Assembly: GCF_937892565.1 (NCBI RefSeq)
Contig: NZ_CALAHQ010000007.1
Coordinates: 1-39,228, forward strand
DNA length: 39,228 nt
Direction: 5' to 3'
DNA from: an uncultured Roseicyclus sp.
GTDB lineage: Bacteria > Pseudomonadota > Alphaproteobacteria > Rhodobacterales > Rhodobacteraceae
Part shown: one piece after another, positions 1-9,385 of the stretch
How positions within the stretch are numbered: position 1 is the stretch's first letter
Layout: each line of letters begins with the position of its first letter
Notes under the pieces: generated by a model
Told to the model about the DNA's origin: nothing
Seen by the model: only the letters and a program-made list of their open reading frames with translations
Databases searched by the model: none
Program-made: the position numbers and the translations under genes

Positions 1-11
1 GGTGTTGTGAC

Positions 12-914
12 ATGTCCAGACGCTATGGCGGCACATTCAGCCCAACCGGCAGCCCCCCGGATGGCACCGAAACCGCCCCCCGGCCCGAGGTGGCGGGGTT
101 TCGCGGCCGCAAGCCCCTGCGCCATGGCGCCAAGATCAACCTGCTCTTTGCCTTGGCGCTTTTGCCGCTGATCACCGCGTTTTTCCAGCCGGTCGCGGCA
201 ATCGCCACCGATCTGGCGGGCATGGCCGCGCTTTTGCTGGCGGCATGGCTGACGCGCGACGGGGTGCGCGCCGAAGATGCCTATGCCGAGCGCAAGGTGG
301 CGCGCCGCCCCGCGATCCCGCGCAAGATCCTTGGCGCGGTGCTGATGGGCCTGGGCGTGGCCCTGTTGGTGTTCGGCGGCCAATGGGCCGTGTCGCCCGC
401 CCTGCTGATCGGGATGATCGCGGGGGGCTTGCATCTGGCGGCCTTTGGTCTTGATCCCTTGCGCGACAAGGGCATGGCGGGACTGGACCGGATCGAAACC
501 GACCGCATCGCCCGCAAGATCGACGAGGCCGAACAGGTCTTGTCGCAGATGACCGAGGCCATTGGCCGCGCCCGTGATCGCGCGCTGCAAGATCGCGTGG
601 CGCGCTTCGAGGATACGGTGCGCACACTGTTTCGTCAGGTCGAGGCCGATCCCCGCGATCTGGCCCCGGCGCGGCGCTATCTTGGGGTCTATCTGCAGGG
701 CGCGCGCGACGCGACCGTGCAATTCGCCGAACTCTACGCTCGCAACCGCGATGCGAAAATTCGCGCCGATTACCTTGCCTTTCTTGATGATCTGGATGCC
801 AATTTCGCCAAGCGCACAACCGCCATGCTGACCGATGACCGGACCAATTTCGACATCGAGATCGATGTGCTGAGGGACCGGCTGAAGCGTGAAAATCTGC
901 ATAACGAGGGATAG
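12..914 (+). CDS. XpaC-like membrane protein (5-bromo-4-chloroindolyl phosphate hydrolysis family)
   Basis: A 300-residue protein of the XpaC family, usually found beside TelA; its biochemical role is not established despite the historical name. The N-terminal ~40 residues are polar and proline-rich. Two hydrophobic pairs follow, at roughly residues 42-80 and 107-147, so about four membrane helices are expected. The rest (about 150-300) is charged, helical and coiled-coil-like, presumably cytoplasmic. The ATG lies 11 bases from the window edge, so the promoter cannot be seen. The stop is 10 bases before the telA start, indicating one operon. I infer that it works with TelA at the membrane in an envelope or toxic-anion stress response; that comes from gene pairing, not from catalytic residues. 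Confidence 0.8.
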   Translation: MSRRYGGTFSPTGSPPDGTETAPRPEVAGFRGRKPLRHGAKINLLFALALLPLITAFFQPVAAIATDLAGMAALLLAAWLTRDGVRAEDAYAERKVARRPAIPRKILGAVLMGLGVALLVFGGQWAVSPALLIGMIAGGLHLAAFGLDPLRDKGMAGLDRIETDRIARKIDEAEQVLSQMTEAIGRARDRALQDRVARFEDTVRTLFRQVEADPRDLAPARRYLGVYLQGARDATVQFAELYARNRDAKIRADYLAFLDDLDANFAKRTTAMLTDDRTNFDIEIDVLRDRLKRENLHNEG

Positions 915-924
915 GAATACAGCC

Positions 925-2109
925 ATGACCACCGAGATTCGCCAACAGGCCGAAGCCGCCGCCAAGCTGATCGAAGACATCACGGCCGTGGTGCTGCCCG
1001 CACCATCGGCCGATCTGGTGGCGCTGCCGCAAGCCGATGCGCCCACCGCCGAACAGATCCGTGCGCGCATGGACCAGATCGACATGGGCGACACCAATTC
1101 CATCGTCACCTTCGGTTCATCGGCACAGGCTGAATTGCAGCTGATCAGCCAGGCCATGCTGCAAGGCGTCAAGAACAAGGATGTGGGGCCCGCCGGCGAC
1201 AGCTTGCGCGAGATCGTGGGCACGATCCGGGGCTTTTCGGTCGACGAGCTGGACCCCAACCGCAAGCAAAGCTGGTGGGAGCGGCTGTTTGGAAAGGCCA
1301 AGCCCATCCATAACTTCATCGCCCGCTATGAACAGGTGCAAGACCAGATCGACCGCATCACCGAGAACCTGCTGCGCCATGAACATGCGCTGATGAAGGA
1401 CATCAAGTCGCTCGACAAGCTTTATGAAAAGACGCTTGATTTCTACCATGAGCTGGCGCTGTTCATCGCTGCGGGCGAAGAAAAGCTGCGCGTGCTGGAC
1501 ACGCAAACCATCCCCGCCAAGGCCGCCGAGGTGGATGCCGCCCCCGAGGTCGACCAAATCCTCAAGGCACAGGAATTGCGCGACCTGCGGGCCGCGCGCG
1601 ATGATCTGGAACGGCGCGTGCATGACCTCAGGCTGACGCGGCAGGTGACGATGCAGTCGCTGCCATCGATCCGGCTGGTGCAGGAAAACGACAAAAGCCT
1701 TGTGACCAAGATCAACTCGACCCTCGTGAACACCGTGCCGCTGTGGGAAACCCAGCTTGCTCAGGCGGTGACGATCCAGCGGTCGACAGAGGCCGCCCGC
1801 GCGGTGCGCGAGGCCTCGGATCTGACCAATGAGCTTCTGACGCGCAACGCCGCCAATCTGCGCGACAGCAACCGCATGGTGCGCGAGGAAATGGAGCGTG
1901 GCGTCTTTGACATCGAGGCGATCAAGGCCGCCAATGCCGAGCTGATTGCCACCATCGACGAGTCGCTCCAGATTGCCGACGAAGGCAAGCGCCGCCGCGC
2001 CGAGGCCGAGGTCGAGATGCAAAAGATGGAGACCGAGTTGCGCGACACCTTGTCGGCCGCCTCATCGCGCGCCGCCCGGGCGGCCACGCCCGCAGCTATT
2101 GGTGGCTGA
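925..2109 (+). CDS. telA: TelA-family toxic anion resistance protein
   Basis: A 394-residue TelA (tellurite/toxic anion resistance) protein. It is soluble, strongly helical and charged, with a central stretch containing QSWWERLFGK and family-typical segments such as KINSTLVNTVPLWETQLAQ. No membrane segment or signal peptide is visible. I chose the ATG at 925 (MTTEIRQQ) over an upstream in-frame start at 889 because the latter would overlap xpaC by 26 bases and adds an atypical leader. TelA proteins are linked to tellurite resistance and more generally to Ter-type stress modules; the mechanism is unknown. It sits between the XpaC-like gene and a lipoprotein gene 7 bases downstream, so co-translation is likely. 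Confidence 0.88.
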   Translation: MTTEIRQQAEAAAKLIEDITAVVLPAPSADLVALPQADAPTAEQIRARMDQIDMGDTNSIVTFGSSAQAELQLISQAMLQGVKNKDVGPAGDSLREIVGTIRGFSVDELDPNRKQSWWERLFGKAKPIHNFIARYEQVQDQIDRITENLLRHEHALMKDIKSLDKLYEKTLDFYHELALFIAAGEEKLRVLDTQTIPAKAAEVDAAPEVDQILKAQELRDLRAARDDLERRVHDLRLTRQVTMQSLPSIRLVQENDKSLVTKINSTLVNTVPLWETQLAQAVTIQRSTEAARAVREASDLTNELLTRNAANLRDSNRMVREEMERGVFDIEAIKAANAELIATIDESLQIADEGKRRRAEAEVEMQKMETELRDTLSAASSRAARAATPAAIGG

Positions 2110-2116
2110 TCCCGGC

Positions 2117-3043
2117 ATGCGACGCCCGTTGGCATATCTTGTGATGGGCGTCGCGGTCATGTCGCTAGCAGCTTGCGTGATGCAGACCGCACCGTTGCCC
2201 GCACCCGCCCCCGAAACCGCGGCCCTCGCGCGCTCGGCGGAAAGTGCCGCATTCGCAACATATTACGCCAGCGTCGAGACGCGGCTGGTGTCGGATGGGA
2301 TGCTGCGCGTCGATGGCGGACAGCACGACGCGCCGTTTTCGGCGGCGATGCTGGCCGCCAATTTCGAACGCATCGCGCTGTTTGACGAATACACCTTGTC
2401 GGCAGGCCGCTTTGTTGCGCGCGAAACCCCGTCACGGTTGCGGCGCTGGGAACAGCCCGTGCAGCTTCAGCCGCATTTCGGCCGCACGGTCAGCCCAGAC
2501 CAACAGGCAACCGACCGCGCTGTGCTGACAGCCTTTGGACAACGGCTGTCGGACGCCACAGGTCACCCCGTGACCAGTGTAAGCACAGGCGGGAATTTTC
2601 ATGTGCTTTACCTCGACCGCGACGAACAAAAGACGGCGGGCGATCTTGTACGCAGCCTCGTTCCCGGTGTCGGCCCTGAAACCATCGCCGCGATCGAAGG
2701 CATGCCGCGTTCAACCTTTTGTGCGGTCTTTGCCTTTTCGCAACCCGGTGGCCCGCCCGTCTATATCGCGGCCGTTGCGATCATCCGCGCGGAACATCCC
2801 GACCTGCTGCGCCAGTCATGCATACATGAAGAAATCGCCCAAGGCATGGGTCTTCCCAATGACAGCGCGGGCGCGCGCCCGTCGATCTTCAACGACGATG
2901 AGGAATTCGCGCTGTTGACAGCGCATGACGCGATGTTGCTGCGCCTTCTCTATGACGCGCGGCTCAGCCCCGGAATGACGCCTGACGCGGCCCGCCCGAT
3001 CGTGCGCGCCATCGCCGAAACCCTTGTGGGCGGCGCAAGCTGA
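2117..3043 (+). CDS. DUF2927-family lipoprotein
   Basis: A 308-residue predicted lipoprotein. The ATG at 2117 gives a short basic and hydrophobic signal peptide ending in the lipobox LAAC, with Cys20 as the lipidated residue; longer in-frame extensions upstream run through telA and are rejected. The C-terminal two thirds match the DUF2927 family, including the segment around SCIHEEIAQGMGLPND, followed by a DDEEFALLTAHD stretch. HEE within that segment recalls a metal-site or protease-like arrangement, but I cannot assign activity. The gene is translationally close to telA (7-base gap) and precedes the SPFH gene by 36 bases. I infer an envelope-facing accessory of the TelA/XpaC cluster. Confidence 0.82.
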   Translation: MRRPLAYLVMGVAVMSLAACVMQTAPLPAPAPETAALARSAESAAFATYYASVETRLVSDGMLRVDGGQHDAPFSAAMLAANFERIALFDEYTLSAGRFVARETPSRLRRWEQPVQLQPHFGRTVSPDQQATDRAVLTAFGQRLSDATGHPVTSVSTGGNFHVLYLDRDEQKTAGDLVRSLVPGVGPETIAAIEGMPRSTFCAVFAFSQPGGPPVYIAAVAIIRAEHPDLLRQSCIHEEIAQGMGLPNDSAGARPSIFNDDEEFALLTAHDAMLLRLLYDARLSPGMTPDAARPIVRAIAETLVGGAS

Positions 3044-3079
3044 CCCACATCCGCCCGTTTGCTTGAAGGAGACCCCGCC

Positions 3080-4177
3080 GTGCCGTTCATGGATTTTCTC
3101 AAGGGCCAGTTCATCGATGTCATCGCATGGACCGACGACAGCCGCGACACGATGGTCTGGCGGTTCCAGCGCTACGGCCACGAGATCAAATACGGCGCCA
3201 AGCTGACCGTGCGCGAAGGTCAGGTCGCGGTTTTCGTGCATGAGGGGCAATTGGCCGATGTCTTTACCCCCGGTCTCTACATGCTCGAGACCAACAACAT
3301 GCCGGTGATGACCACGCTGCAACATTGGGATCACGGCTTTTCCTCGCCCTTCAAATCCGAGATCTATTTCATCTCGACCGCGCGCTTCACCAATCTGAAA
3401 TGGGGCACGAAAAATCCGATCATGCTGCGCGATCCGGAATTCGGGCCGACGCGGCTGCGCGCCTTTGGCACCTATAGCGTCAAGGTCGCAAATCCCGCCC
3501 GCTTCATGACCGAGATCGTGGGAACCGACGGGGAATTCACGACCGAGGAAGTGACCCACCAGATCCGCAACATCATCGTCCAGACATTCGGGCAGGTGGT
3601 GGCGGCCTCTGGCATTCCGGTGCTGGACATGGCGGCCAACACGGGCGAGTTGGGCCGCATCATGGCCCAGCGCATGTCAGGCATCATTGCCGATTACGGG
3701 CTGGAATTGCCTGAGCTTTACATCGAGAACATCTCGCTTCCCGCCGCCGTCGAAGAGGCGCTGGACCGGCGCACCTCGATGGGGGTGGTGGGCGATCTGG
3801 GCAAATACACCCAATTCCAGACCGCCGAGGCGATGCGCCTTGCCGCCGCCAATCCCGGTGGCGACGGCGGCATGGGCGCGGGTCTGGGCATGGGGATGGG
3901 CATGGCCATGGCACAAGGTCTGGCCCAGGGCCTGACCCCCGCCGCCCCGCCCCCGCCCCCGGTCGAACATGTCTGGCACATTGCCGAGAATGGTCAGACC
4001 AAGGGCCCGTTTTCCAAGGCTGCGCTTGGCCGCATGGCCGCCTCGGGCGAGTTGACGCGCCAGACGCATGTCTGGACCGCGGGACAAGATGGCTGGAAGC
4101 ATGCAGGCGATGTGACGGAACTGGCGCAGCTGTTCACCGTAATGCCCCCGCCCCCCCCGCCCCCGGCACCGGCCTGA
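3080..4177 (+). CDS. SPFH-domain protein with C-terminal GYF-like domain
   Basis: A 365-residue protein similar to the 'virion core protein-like' SPFH family (YdjI type). The SPFH region spans about residues 20-260. A glycine/methionine-rich linker (GMGAGLGMGMGMAMAQG) and a proline run follow. A C-terminal GYF_2-like module then starts at VWHIAENGQTKGPFSK and includes the aromatic pair in HVWTAGQDGW. The protein ends in a polyproline tail. I chose the GTG at 3080 because a GAAGGA ribosome-binding site lies 9 bases upstream and the resulting N-terminus (MPFMDFLKGQF) fits the family; an ATG at 3089 is the alternative. GYF modules usually bind proline-rich peptides, so the polyproline segments could be self- or partner-binding sites. 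This is inference. Confidence 0.85.
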   Translation: MPFMDFLKGQFIDVIAWTDDSRDTMVWRFQRYGHEIKYGAKLTVREGQVAVFVHEGQLADVFTPGLYMLETNNMPVMTTLQHWDHGFSSPFKSEIYFISTARFTNLKWGTKNPIMLRDPEFGPTRLRAFGTYSVKVANPARFMTEIVGTDGEFTTEEVTHQIRNIIVQTFGQVVAASGIPVLDMAANTGELGRIMAQRMSGIIADYGLELPELYIENISLPAAVEEALDRRTSMGVVGDLGKYTQFQTAEAMRLAAANPGGDGGMGAGLGMGMGMAMAQGLAQGLTPAAPPPPPVEHVWHIAENGQTKGPFSKAALGRMAASGELTRQTHVWTAGQDGWKHAGDVTELAQLFTVMPPPPPPPAPA

Positions 4178-4313
4178 GGCAAGACCGGCCGCTGGCCGTG
4201 GCCGGGGTCGGGGCGACCTTTGGCGGCGTGGTCAGGGGCGCCATTCGAAACGTGCAGACAAGCGCCCATGTGCCGCGTCAGGCGCGCCATGGCCGCGTCG
4301 GGGCGAAGGGCAG

Positions 4314-5459
4314 ATGATGGAAAAGAGCCACCCCATGGATGACGGGCCACCAGCCACAAAGGAACATCGCTTTCCCTGCCCGCAATGCGGGTCGGACATG
4401 CGCTTTGCGCCCGGCCAGCGCAAGCTGCTGTGTGATCATTGCGGCCATTCCAGCCCGGTGGACGCGGGCCAGACCGGCCCGTGGTCGCGCGAAGCCCCGG
4501 CACTGATCGAACTGGATTATGACGCCGCCATCGCCGCCAAGCTGCCGCGCGAAGAGATGGAGGAAACCCGCGTCTCGCACTGCACCGGCTGCGGCGCACA
4601 GATCACCTTTCAACCCGACATCCACGCCAAGCAATGCCCCTATTGTGCCACGCCCATCGTCACCGACACCGGCACCCATCGCCACATCAAGCCCAAGGGC
4701 GTCATCCCGTTTCATGTGACCGAACCTCAGGCCCACACCGCGATGAGCGACTGGCTGGGGCGGCTTTGGTTTGCGCCCAACGGCCTGCGGGCCTATGCCA
4801 GCCGGGCCCGGAAGATGGAGGGGATCTATGTGCCCTTCTGGACCTATGACGCGGATACGGCGACGCAGTATCGCGGGCAGCGGGGCGATATCCATTACGT
4901 CACGACGCGCGGGCGCGACGGCAAGCCCCGGATGGAACAGCGCATCCGCTGGCGCAGCGCCTCGGGGCGGGTGACACGGGCTTTCGACGATATCCTGATC
5001 CTTGCCTCACAGTCCTTGCCCAAGCGCTTTACCGATCAATTGGCGCCCTGGGATCTGTCGCGCCTGACGGCCTATCGCGCCGAATTCCTGTCGGGCTTTC
5101 GCGCCGAAGGCTATCAGCTTGGTCTGCAGGCCGGTTTTGACGAAGCCAAGGCCGTGATGGAGGACCAGATCCGTGCCGACATCCGCCATGATATCGGCGG
5201 CGACATGCAGCGCATCGAGCAGATGACGCTGCGCATCGATGATGTGACCTTCAAGCATATCCTGCTGCCCATCTGGGTCGCGGCCTATCGCTATCGTGGG
5301 CGATCCTACCGGTTCGTCGTCAACGGCCAGACCGGCCGGGTGCAGGGCGAGCGCCCATGGTCGTGGATCAAGATCACCCTTGCGCTGATCCTTGCCGCCC
5401 TTGCGCTGGGCGCGGTCGCCTATGGATTTGCCCATCTTGAGGCCAGCGGCGGCTTTTGA
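4314..5459 (+). CDS. Double zinc-ribbon protein with C-terminal membrane anchor
   Basis: A 381-residue protein. It carries two zinc ribbons: CPQC...CDHC (C22, C25, C40, C43) and CTGC...CPYC (C90, C93, C108, C111). A globular region of about 230 residues follows, ending in the beta-rich segment VWAAYRYRGRSYRFVVNGQTG. One membrane helix near residues 357-376 (ITLALILAALALGAVAYGF) closes the protein. Relatives are often labelled 'primosomal protein N-prime/helicase', but no helicase motif is visible, so that label looks wrong. Together with the SPFH gene it resembles the Bacillus YdjG/YdjI pairing. Start choice is uncertain among ATGs at 4314, 4317 and 4335; GAAGGG at 4305-4310 favours the first two. 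Confidence 0.78.
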   Translation: MMEKSHPMDDGPPATKEHRFPCPQCGSDMRFAPGQRKLLCDHCGHSSPVDAGQTGPWSREAPALIELDYDAAIAAKLPREEMEETRVSHCTGCGAQITFQPDIHAKQCPYCATPIVTDTGTHRHIKPKGVIPFHVTEPQAHTAMSDWLGRLWFAPNGLRAYASRARKMEGIYVPFWTYDADTATQYRGQRGDIHYVTTRGRDGKPRMEQRIRWRSASGRVTRAFDDILILASQSLPKRFTDQLAPWDLSRLTAYRAEFLSGFRAEGYQLGLQAGFDEAKAVMEDQIRADIRHDIGGDMQRIEQMTLRIDDVTFKHILLPIWVAAYRYRGRSYRFVVNGQTGRVQGERPWSWIKITLALILAALALGAVAYGFAHLEASGGF

Positions 5460-5533
5460 ACGGGCACAAAACCACTGGCCCGATCTGGCAATGCGGCGTA
5501 GTCATGCCCCCGCACCCGAACCGGAGACCGACG

Positions 5534-6469
5534 ATGCTGTTATGCGCGGGCGAAGCCCTGATCGACATGTTGCCGCGCCTGACCGAGGGTGGCGAGGCTG
5601 CATTTGCCCCCCATGCTGGCGGATCGGTTTTCAACACCGCCGTGGCTGCGGGGCGTCTGGGGTTGGCCACACGCTTTTTTTCGGGGCTGTCCACCGATCT
5701 GTTCGGCGCGCGGCTGGCATCGGTTCTGGCGCAATCGGGCGTCGATGCGGGCCTGTGCGCACGCGCGGACCGCCCCACGACACTGGCCTTTGTGACCTTG
5801 ACCGATGGGCAGGCAAGCTATGCCTTCTATGATGAAAATACCGCCGGTCGCATGCTGTCGGTGGCCGATCTGCCGACGCTCGCGCCCGAGATCGGGGCCG
5901 TGTTCTTCGGCGGCATCAGCCTTGCGGTGGAACCCTGCGCCGAGGCCTATGCCACATTGGCTGCGCGCGCGGCGGCCGATCGGCTGGTGATGATCGATCC
6001 CAACATCCGCCCTGGCTTCATCGCCGATGAAGCGCGGTATCGTGCGCGCATGGCAGGGATGCTGGCGGTGGCCGATGTGGTCAAGCTTTCGGACGAGGAT
6101 CTGACATGGCTGATGGGTGCGGGCGAGATTGCGGCGCGCGCGCAGGCCCTGTTGCAACAAGGCCCCGCGCTGGTGCTGGTGACGCAAGGTGCAGACGGCG
6201 TCAGCGCTTTTGGCGCTGGCGCAGCGCGCAAGGTTGCGGCGCAGCGGGTGGCGGTGGTCGATACGGTCGGCGCGGGCGATACCTTTAACGCGGGGTTTCT
6301 GGCGGGCCTTGCGGATGCAGGTGCGCTGGACAAGGCGGCCGTGCGGGCGGGGCTGCCGGCGTCTGTTCTGGACGCGGCGCTGGCTCTGGGGGTGCAGGCC
6401 GCCGCCGTCACCGTCAGCCGCGCGGGCGCCAACCCGCCTTGGCGCGAGGAATTGGCATGCGCGCACTGA
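5534..6469 (+). CDS. PfkB-family carbohydrate kinase (fructokinase-like)
   Basis: A 311-residue ribokinase/PfkB-family sugar kinase. The N-terminus ([14 protein letters not shown]) and the internal [15 protein letters not shown] are the first PfkB signature. The C-terminal signature [13 protein letters not shown] carries the catalytic aspartate and anion-hole glycines. A GGAGA ribosome-binding site precedes the ATG at 5534 by 6 bases; earlier in-frame starts overlap the upstream gene and lack family similarity. The likely reaction is ATP-dependent phosphorylation of a sugar such as fructose, but the substrate cannot be read from the sequence. The gene overlaps dtd by 13 bases, so the two are probably co-translated, although their functions are not obviously linked. 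Confidence 0.88.
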   Translation: MLLCAGEALIDMLPRLTEGGEAAFAPHAGGSVFNTAVAAGRLGLATRFFSGLSTDLFGARLASVLAQSGVDAGLCARADRPTTLAFVTLTDGQASYAFYDENTAGRMLSVADLPTLAPEIGAVFFGGISLAVEPCAEAYATLAARAAADRLVMIDPNIRPGFIADEARYRARMAGMLAVADVVKLSDEDLTWLMGAGEIAARAQALLQQGPALVLVTQGADGVSAFGAGAARKVAAQRVAVVDTVGAGDTFNAGFLAGLADAGALDKAAVRAGLPASVLDAALALGVQAAAVTVSRAGANPPWREELACAH

Positions 6470-6894
6470 TCCAAAGGGTGCGCGAGGCGCAGGTGCGCGT
6501 GGATGGCACGCTGATCGGTCAGACAGGTCCGGGCCTGTTGATCCTGGTGTGCGCGATGCAGGGCGACACGCCCGAGGCAGCCACAGCGCTGGCCGCACGC
6601 GTTGCCAAGTTGCGCATCTTTCGCGATGAAGCCGGCAAGATGAACCGCTCGCTTCTGGATACGGGCGGGGGCGCGCTGGTGGTCAGCCAGTTCACGCTGG
6701 CCGCCGACACAAGCCGCGGCAACCGCCCCGGCTTTTCGACCGCAGCGCCCCCCGCCGAAGGCCAGGCGCTTTATCGCGATTTCGTCGCGGCTCTGGCTGC
6801 CCTTGGGCCAAGGGTGGAAACGGGTGAATTCGGCGCGGACATGGCGGTCAGCCTGATCAATGACGGCCCCGTTACGATCTGGATGGAAAATTAG
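6457..6894 (+). CDS. dtd: D-aminoacyl-tRNA deacylase
   Basis: A 145-residue protein of the normal DTD length. DTD hydrolyses the ester bond of D-aminoacyl-tRNAs (and glycine mischarged on tRNA-Ala), protecting translation. The hallmark motifs are visible: [17 protein letters not shown] in the middle and a C-terminal GPVTIWME, which in the family supplies the cross-subunit Gly-Pro that rejects L-amino acids. The ATG at 6457 (MRALIQRV) matches the family N-terminus and has GAGGA six bases upstream. It lies inside the 3' end of the kinase gene, overlapping by 13 bases. Followed by a 117-base gap that holds the candidate promoter of the next cluster. Confidence 0.96.
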   Translation: MRALIQRVREAQVRVDGTLIGQTGPGLLILVCAMQGDTPEAATALAARVAKLRIFRDEAGKMNRSLLDTGGGALVVSQFTLAADTSRGNRPGFSTAAPPAEGQALYRDFVAALAALGPRVETGEFGADMAVSLINDGPVTIWMEN

Positions 6895-6901
6895 GCAAAC
6901 C

Positions 6902-6920
6902 GCCTGATTTTTATGCTATG
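6902..6920 (+). promoter_or_regulatory. Candidate promoter element shared with the moxR-like gene
   Basis: The 19-base string GCCTGATTTTTATGCTATG lies about 92 bases before the ATP-grasp start. It matches 16 of 19 positions with 12973-12991, which lies about 88 bases before the MoxR-type ATPase start. The AT-rich, GCTATG-ending form looks promoter-like, but the spacing of standard -35/-10 boxes is not convincing. Confidence 0.35.
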
Positions 6921-7011
6921 TGCAAGCCATGCGGTGCGACAGGCGCGGGATGGTCTGGTTCTTGCCCGCGCGGTCTGCACCCATAAGGGCAAGATCAGTG
7001 ATCAGGACGAC

Positions 7012-8439
7012 ATGAGCGACACACCCCGCTTCTTCGACGAAATGCAGCAGCCCGGCGGCGACCCGCGCGCGCCCTATGGCGGCTACAGCGCGTGGTTTCA
7101 TGGCGAAGATCTGCGCGATCTGCGCAAGAAATCGGCCGATGCAGAACGGTTTTTCCGCCGCACCGGCATCACCTTCAACGTCTATGGACAGGCCGAAGCC
7201 GATGAACGGCTGATCCCCTTTGACCTTGTGCCTCGGATCATTTCGGGGCGGGAATGGGCGCGGCTGACACGCGGCATCGAACAGCGCGTTCGCGCCATCA
7301 ACGCCTTTTTGCATGACATCTATCACCGGCAGGAAATCTTGCGCGCGGGCCGCGTGCCGGTCGATCTGATTGCCCGAAACAGCGCCTTTTTGCCCCAGAT
7401 GATCGGCATGCCCCCCCCCGGCGGCGTCTATACCCATATCGTGGGCGTCGATCTGGTGCGCACGGGCGAAGATGACTTCTACGTGCTGGAGGACAATGCC
7501 CGCACGCCAAGTGGCGTGTCCTACATGCTCGAGAACCGCGAAACCATGCTTCAGATGTTTCCCGAGCTGTTTACCCGCATCAAGGTGCAGCCGGTGCAGG
7601 ATTATCCGGTCAACCTGCACCGATCGCTGGCGGCATCGGCCCCGCGCAATTGCTCGCCTGACTGCACGGTGGCGGTGCTGACGCCGGGGATTCACAATTC
7701 GGCCTATTTCGAACATGCCTTTCTGGCCGATCAGATGGGGGTCGAGCTGGTCGAAGGCCATGACATCCGCATCATCGGTGGCAAGGTGCAGATGCGCACC
7801 ACCCAAGGCTACAAGCCCATCGATGTGCTGTATCGCCGGGTCGATGATGATTTTCTCGATCCGATGAATTTCCGCCCCGACAGCCTGCTGGGCGTGCCCG
7901 GTGTGATGGATATCTACCGCGCGGGCGGCATCACCATCGCCAATGCACCCGGCACGGGCATCGCCGACGACAAGGCGATCTATTCCTACATGCCCGACAT
8001 CGTCGAATTCTACACCGGCGAAAAGGCGATTCTGCAAAACGTGCCCACATGGCGCTGCAGCGAGGCGGATGCGCTGGCCTATGTGCTCGATCACCTGAAG
8101 GAACTGGTGGTCAAGGAGGTGCATGGCTCGGGCGGCTACGGCATGCTGGTGGGGCCGGCTGCGTCGAAAAAGGAACTGGCGGCATTCCGGGCCAAGCTTT
8201 TGGCCAAGCCCGCCAATTACATTGCCCAGCCGACGCTGTCCTTGTCGACGGTGCCGATCCTGACGCAAGCGGGGCTGGCACCGCGCCATGTCGATCTGCG
8301 GCCCTTTGTGCTGGTGGCTCCCGACAAGATCACGATCACGCCGGGCGGGCTGACGCGGGTGGCGCTGAAAAAGGGCTCTCTGGTGGTAAACTCCAGCCAG
8401 GGGGGCGGCACCAAGGACACTTGGGTGCTGGAGGAATAG
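7012..8439 (+). CDS. Circularly permuted ATP-grasp protein (type 2)
   Basis: A 475-residue circularly permuted ATP-grasp enzyme (DUF404/DUF407 family). Visible family landmarks are DDFYVLEDNARTPSGVSYML in the first half and VVKEVHGSGGYGMLVGP in the second, consistent with the permuted nucleotide-binding core. ATP-grasp enzymes couple an acid to an amine through an acyl-phosphate, so a peptide- or amide-forming reaction is expected; the substrate is unknown. I chose the ATG at 7012 (MSDTPRFFDEM) because the family begins there and the upstream extension is unlike it. It is the first of four genes (ATP-grasp, alpha-E, transglutaminase, Anbu-type peptidase) with gaps of 4, -4 and 40 bases, so an operon is likely. 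Confidence 0.92.
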   Translation: MSDTPRFFDEMQQPGGDPRAPYGGYSAWFHGEDLRDLRKKSADAERFFRRTGITFNVYGQAEADERLIPFDLVPRIISGREWARLTRGIEQRVRAINAFLHDIYHRQEILRAGRVPVDLIARNSAFLPQMIGMPPPGGVYTHIVGVDLVRTGEDDFYVLEDNARTPSGVSYMLENRETMLQMFPELFTRIKVQPVQDYPVNLHRSLAASAPRNCSPDCTVAVLTPGIHNSAYFEHAFLADQMGVELVEGHDIRIIGGKVQMRTTQGYKPIDVLYRRVDDDFLDPMNFRPDSLLGVPGVMDIYRAGGITIANAPGTGIADDKAIYSYMPDIVEFYTGEKAILQNVPTWRCSEADALAYVLDHLKELVVKEVHGSGGYGMLVGPAASKKELAAFRAKLLAKPANYIAQPTLSLSTVPILTQAGLAPRHVDLRPFVLVAPDKITITPGGLTRVALKKGSLVVNSSQGGGTKDTWVLEE

Positions 8440-8443
8440 GGCG

Positions 8444-9385
8444 ATGCTGGGCAAAACCGCGGGCGGCCTGTTTTGGATGTTCCGCTATCTGGAGCGGTCG
8501 GAAAACACCGCGCGCCTGATCGAGGCGGGCTTTCGCATCGCGCTGACGCGGGGGGATGGCGACGATGATGAATGGACCAGCGTGCTGCAAACGGCAGCCG
8601 TCGCGCATCTGTATTTTCAGAAGCACGATCAGATCGAAGCGGCAAAAGCCATCGATTTCATGCTGCGCGACATGTCGAACCCATCCTCGGTTCTCTCGGC
8701 CATCTCGGCCGCACGGATGAACGCGCGCCTTGTGCGCACCGCCATCACGCGTGAGGTCTGGGAAGCGGTCAATGACACCTACATGATCTTGAAACAGGCG
8801 CTGGCCCGCCCTGTTTCCGCCCGCGATCTGCCCGAGGTTCTGGCAGTGATCCGCCAGCAATCCGCGCTGGTGCGCGGCGCCACACAGGGCACGATGCTTC
8901 GAAACGACATCTTCGATTTCTGCCGTCTGGGCACATATCTGGAGCGCGCCGACAACACCGCGCGCATTCTGGATGTGAAATATTATGTGCTTTTGCCCTC
9001 GATCAGCCAGATCGGTTCAAATCTTGACAATGTGCAGTGGGAAACGATTTTGCGGTCTGTGGCCGGCATGCGCGCCTATCGCTGGATCACCCAAGGCGAA
9101 ACCAGCCCCATCGGCATCGCCGATTTCCTGATCTTCGACACGCGCATGCCCCGCAGCATGGCCTTTTCAGTGGACAAGATCGCGGCGAACCTTGGCTTTC
9201 TGGAACAGGCCTATGGCATGCGGCATCCGTGCCATGATCAGATCGACACGCTGGCCGCCCGGCTGAGCCATGGCACCATCGATCGGGTCTTCGAGGATGG
9301 GTTGCACGAATTCATCACCGATTTTCTGGGCGATGTGGCAAAGCTGGGCCAGCAGATCGAAACCGATTACCGGTTCCTTGGATGA
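8444..9385 (+). CDS. Alpha-E domain protein
   Basis: A 313-residue all-helical protein of the alpha-E family (DUF403), nearly always encoded beside circularly permuted ATP-grasp genes. It begins MLGKTAGGLFWMFRYLERSENTARLIEAGFR, and the related FRYLER/GTYLERADNTAR segment recurs near residue 165, suggesting an internal duplication. No catalytic motif is evident. It starts 4 bases after the ATP-grasp stop and overlaps the transglutaminase gene by 4 bases (ATGA). Known genomic association suggests that it is a partner or substrate-presenting subunit of the ATP-grasp enzyme; its biochemical function is undetermined. Confidence 0.92.
   Translation: MLGKTAGGLFWMFRYLERSENTARLIEAGFRIALTRGDGDDDEWTSVLQTAAVAHLYFQKHDQIEAAKAIDFMLRDMSNPSSVLSAISAARMNARLVRTAITREVWEAVNDTYMILKQALARPVSARDLPEVLAVIRQQSALVRGATQGTMLRNDIFDFCRLGTYLERADNTARILDVKYYVLLPSISQIGSNLDNVQWETILRSVAGMRAYRWITQGETSPIGIADFLIFDTRMPRSMAFSVDKIAANLGFLEQAYGMRHPCHDQIDTLAARLSHGTIDRVFEDGLHEFITDFLGDVAKLGQQIETDYRFLG

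Noticed and set aside
4314..5459. Primosomal protein N-prime (PriA helicase) label
   Set aside because: The protein has zinc ribbons only; no Walker motifs or helicase domains are visible and its length is about half of PriA.
6916..8454. Long minus-strand open frame opposite the ATP-grasp gene
   Set aside because: It is antisense to a clear family member, is rich in His and Arg as expected for a GC-rich shadow frame, and has no recognisable domain.
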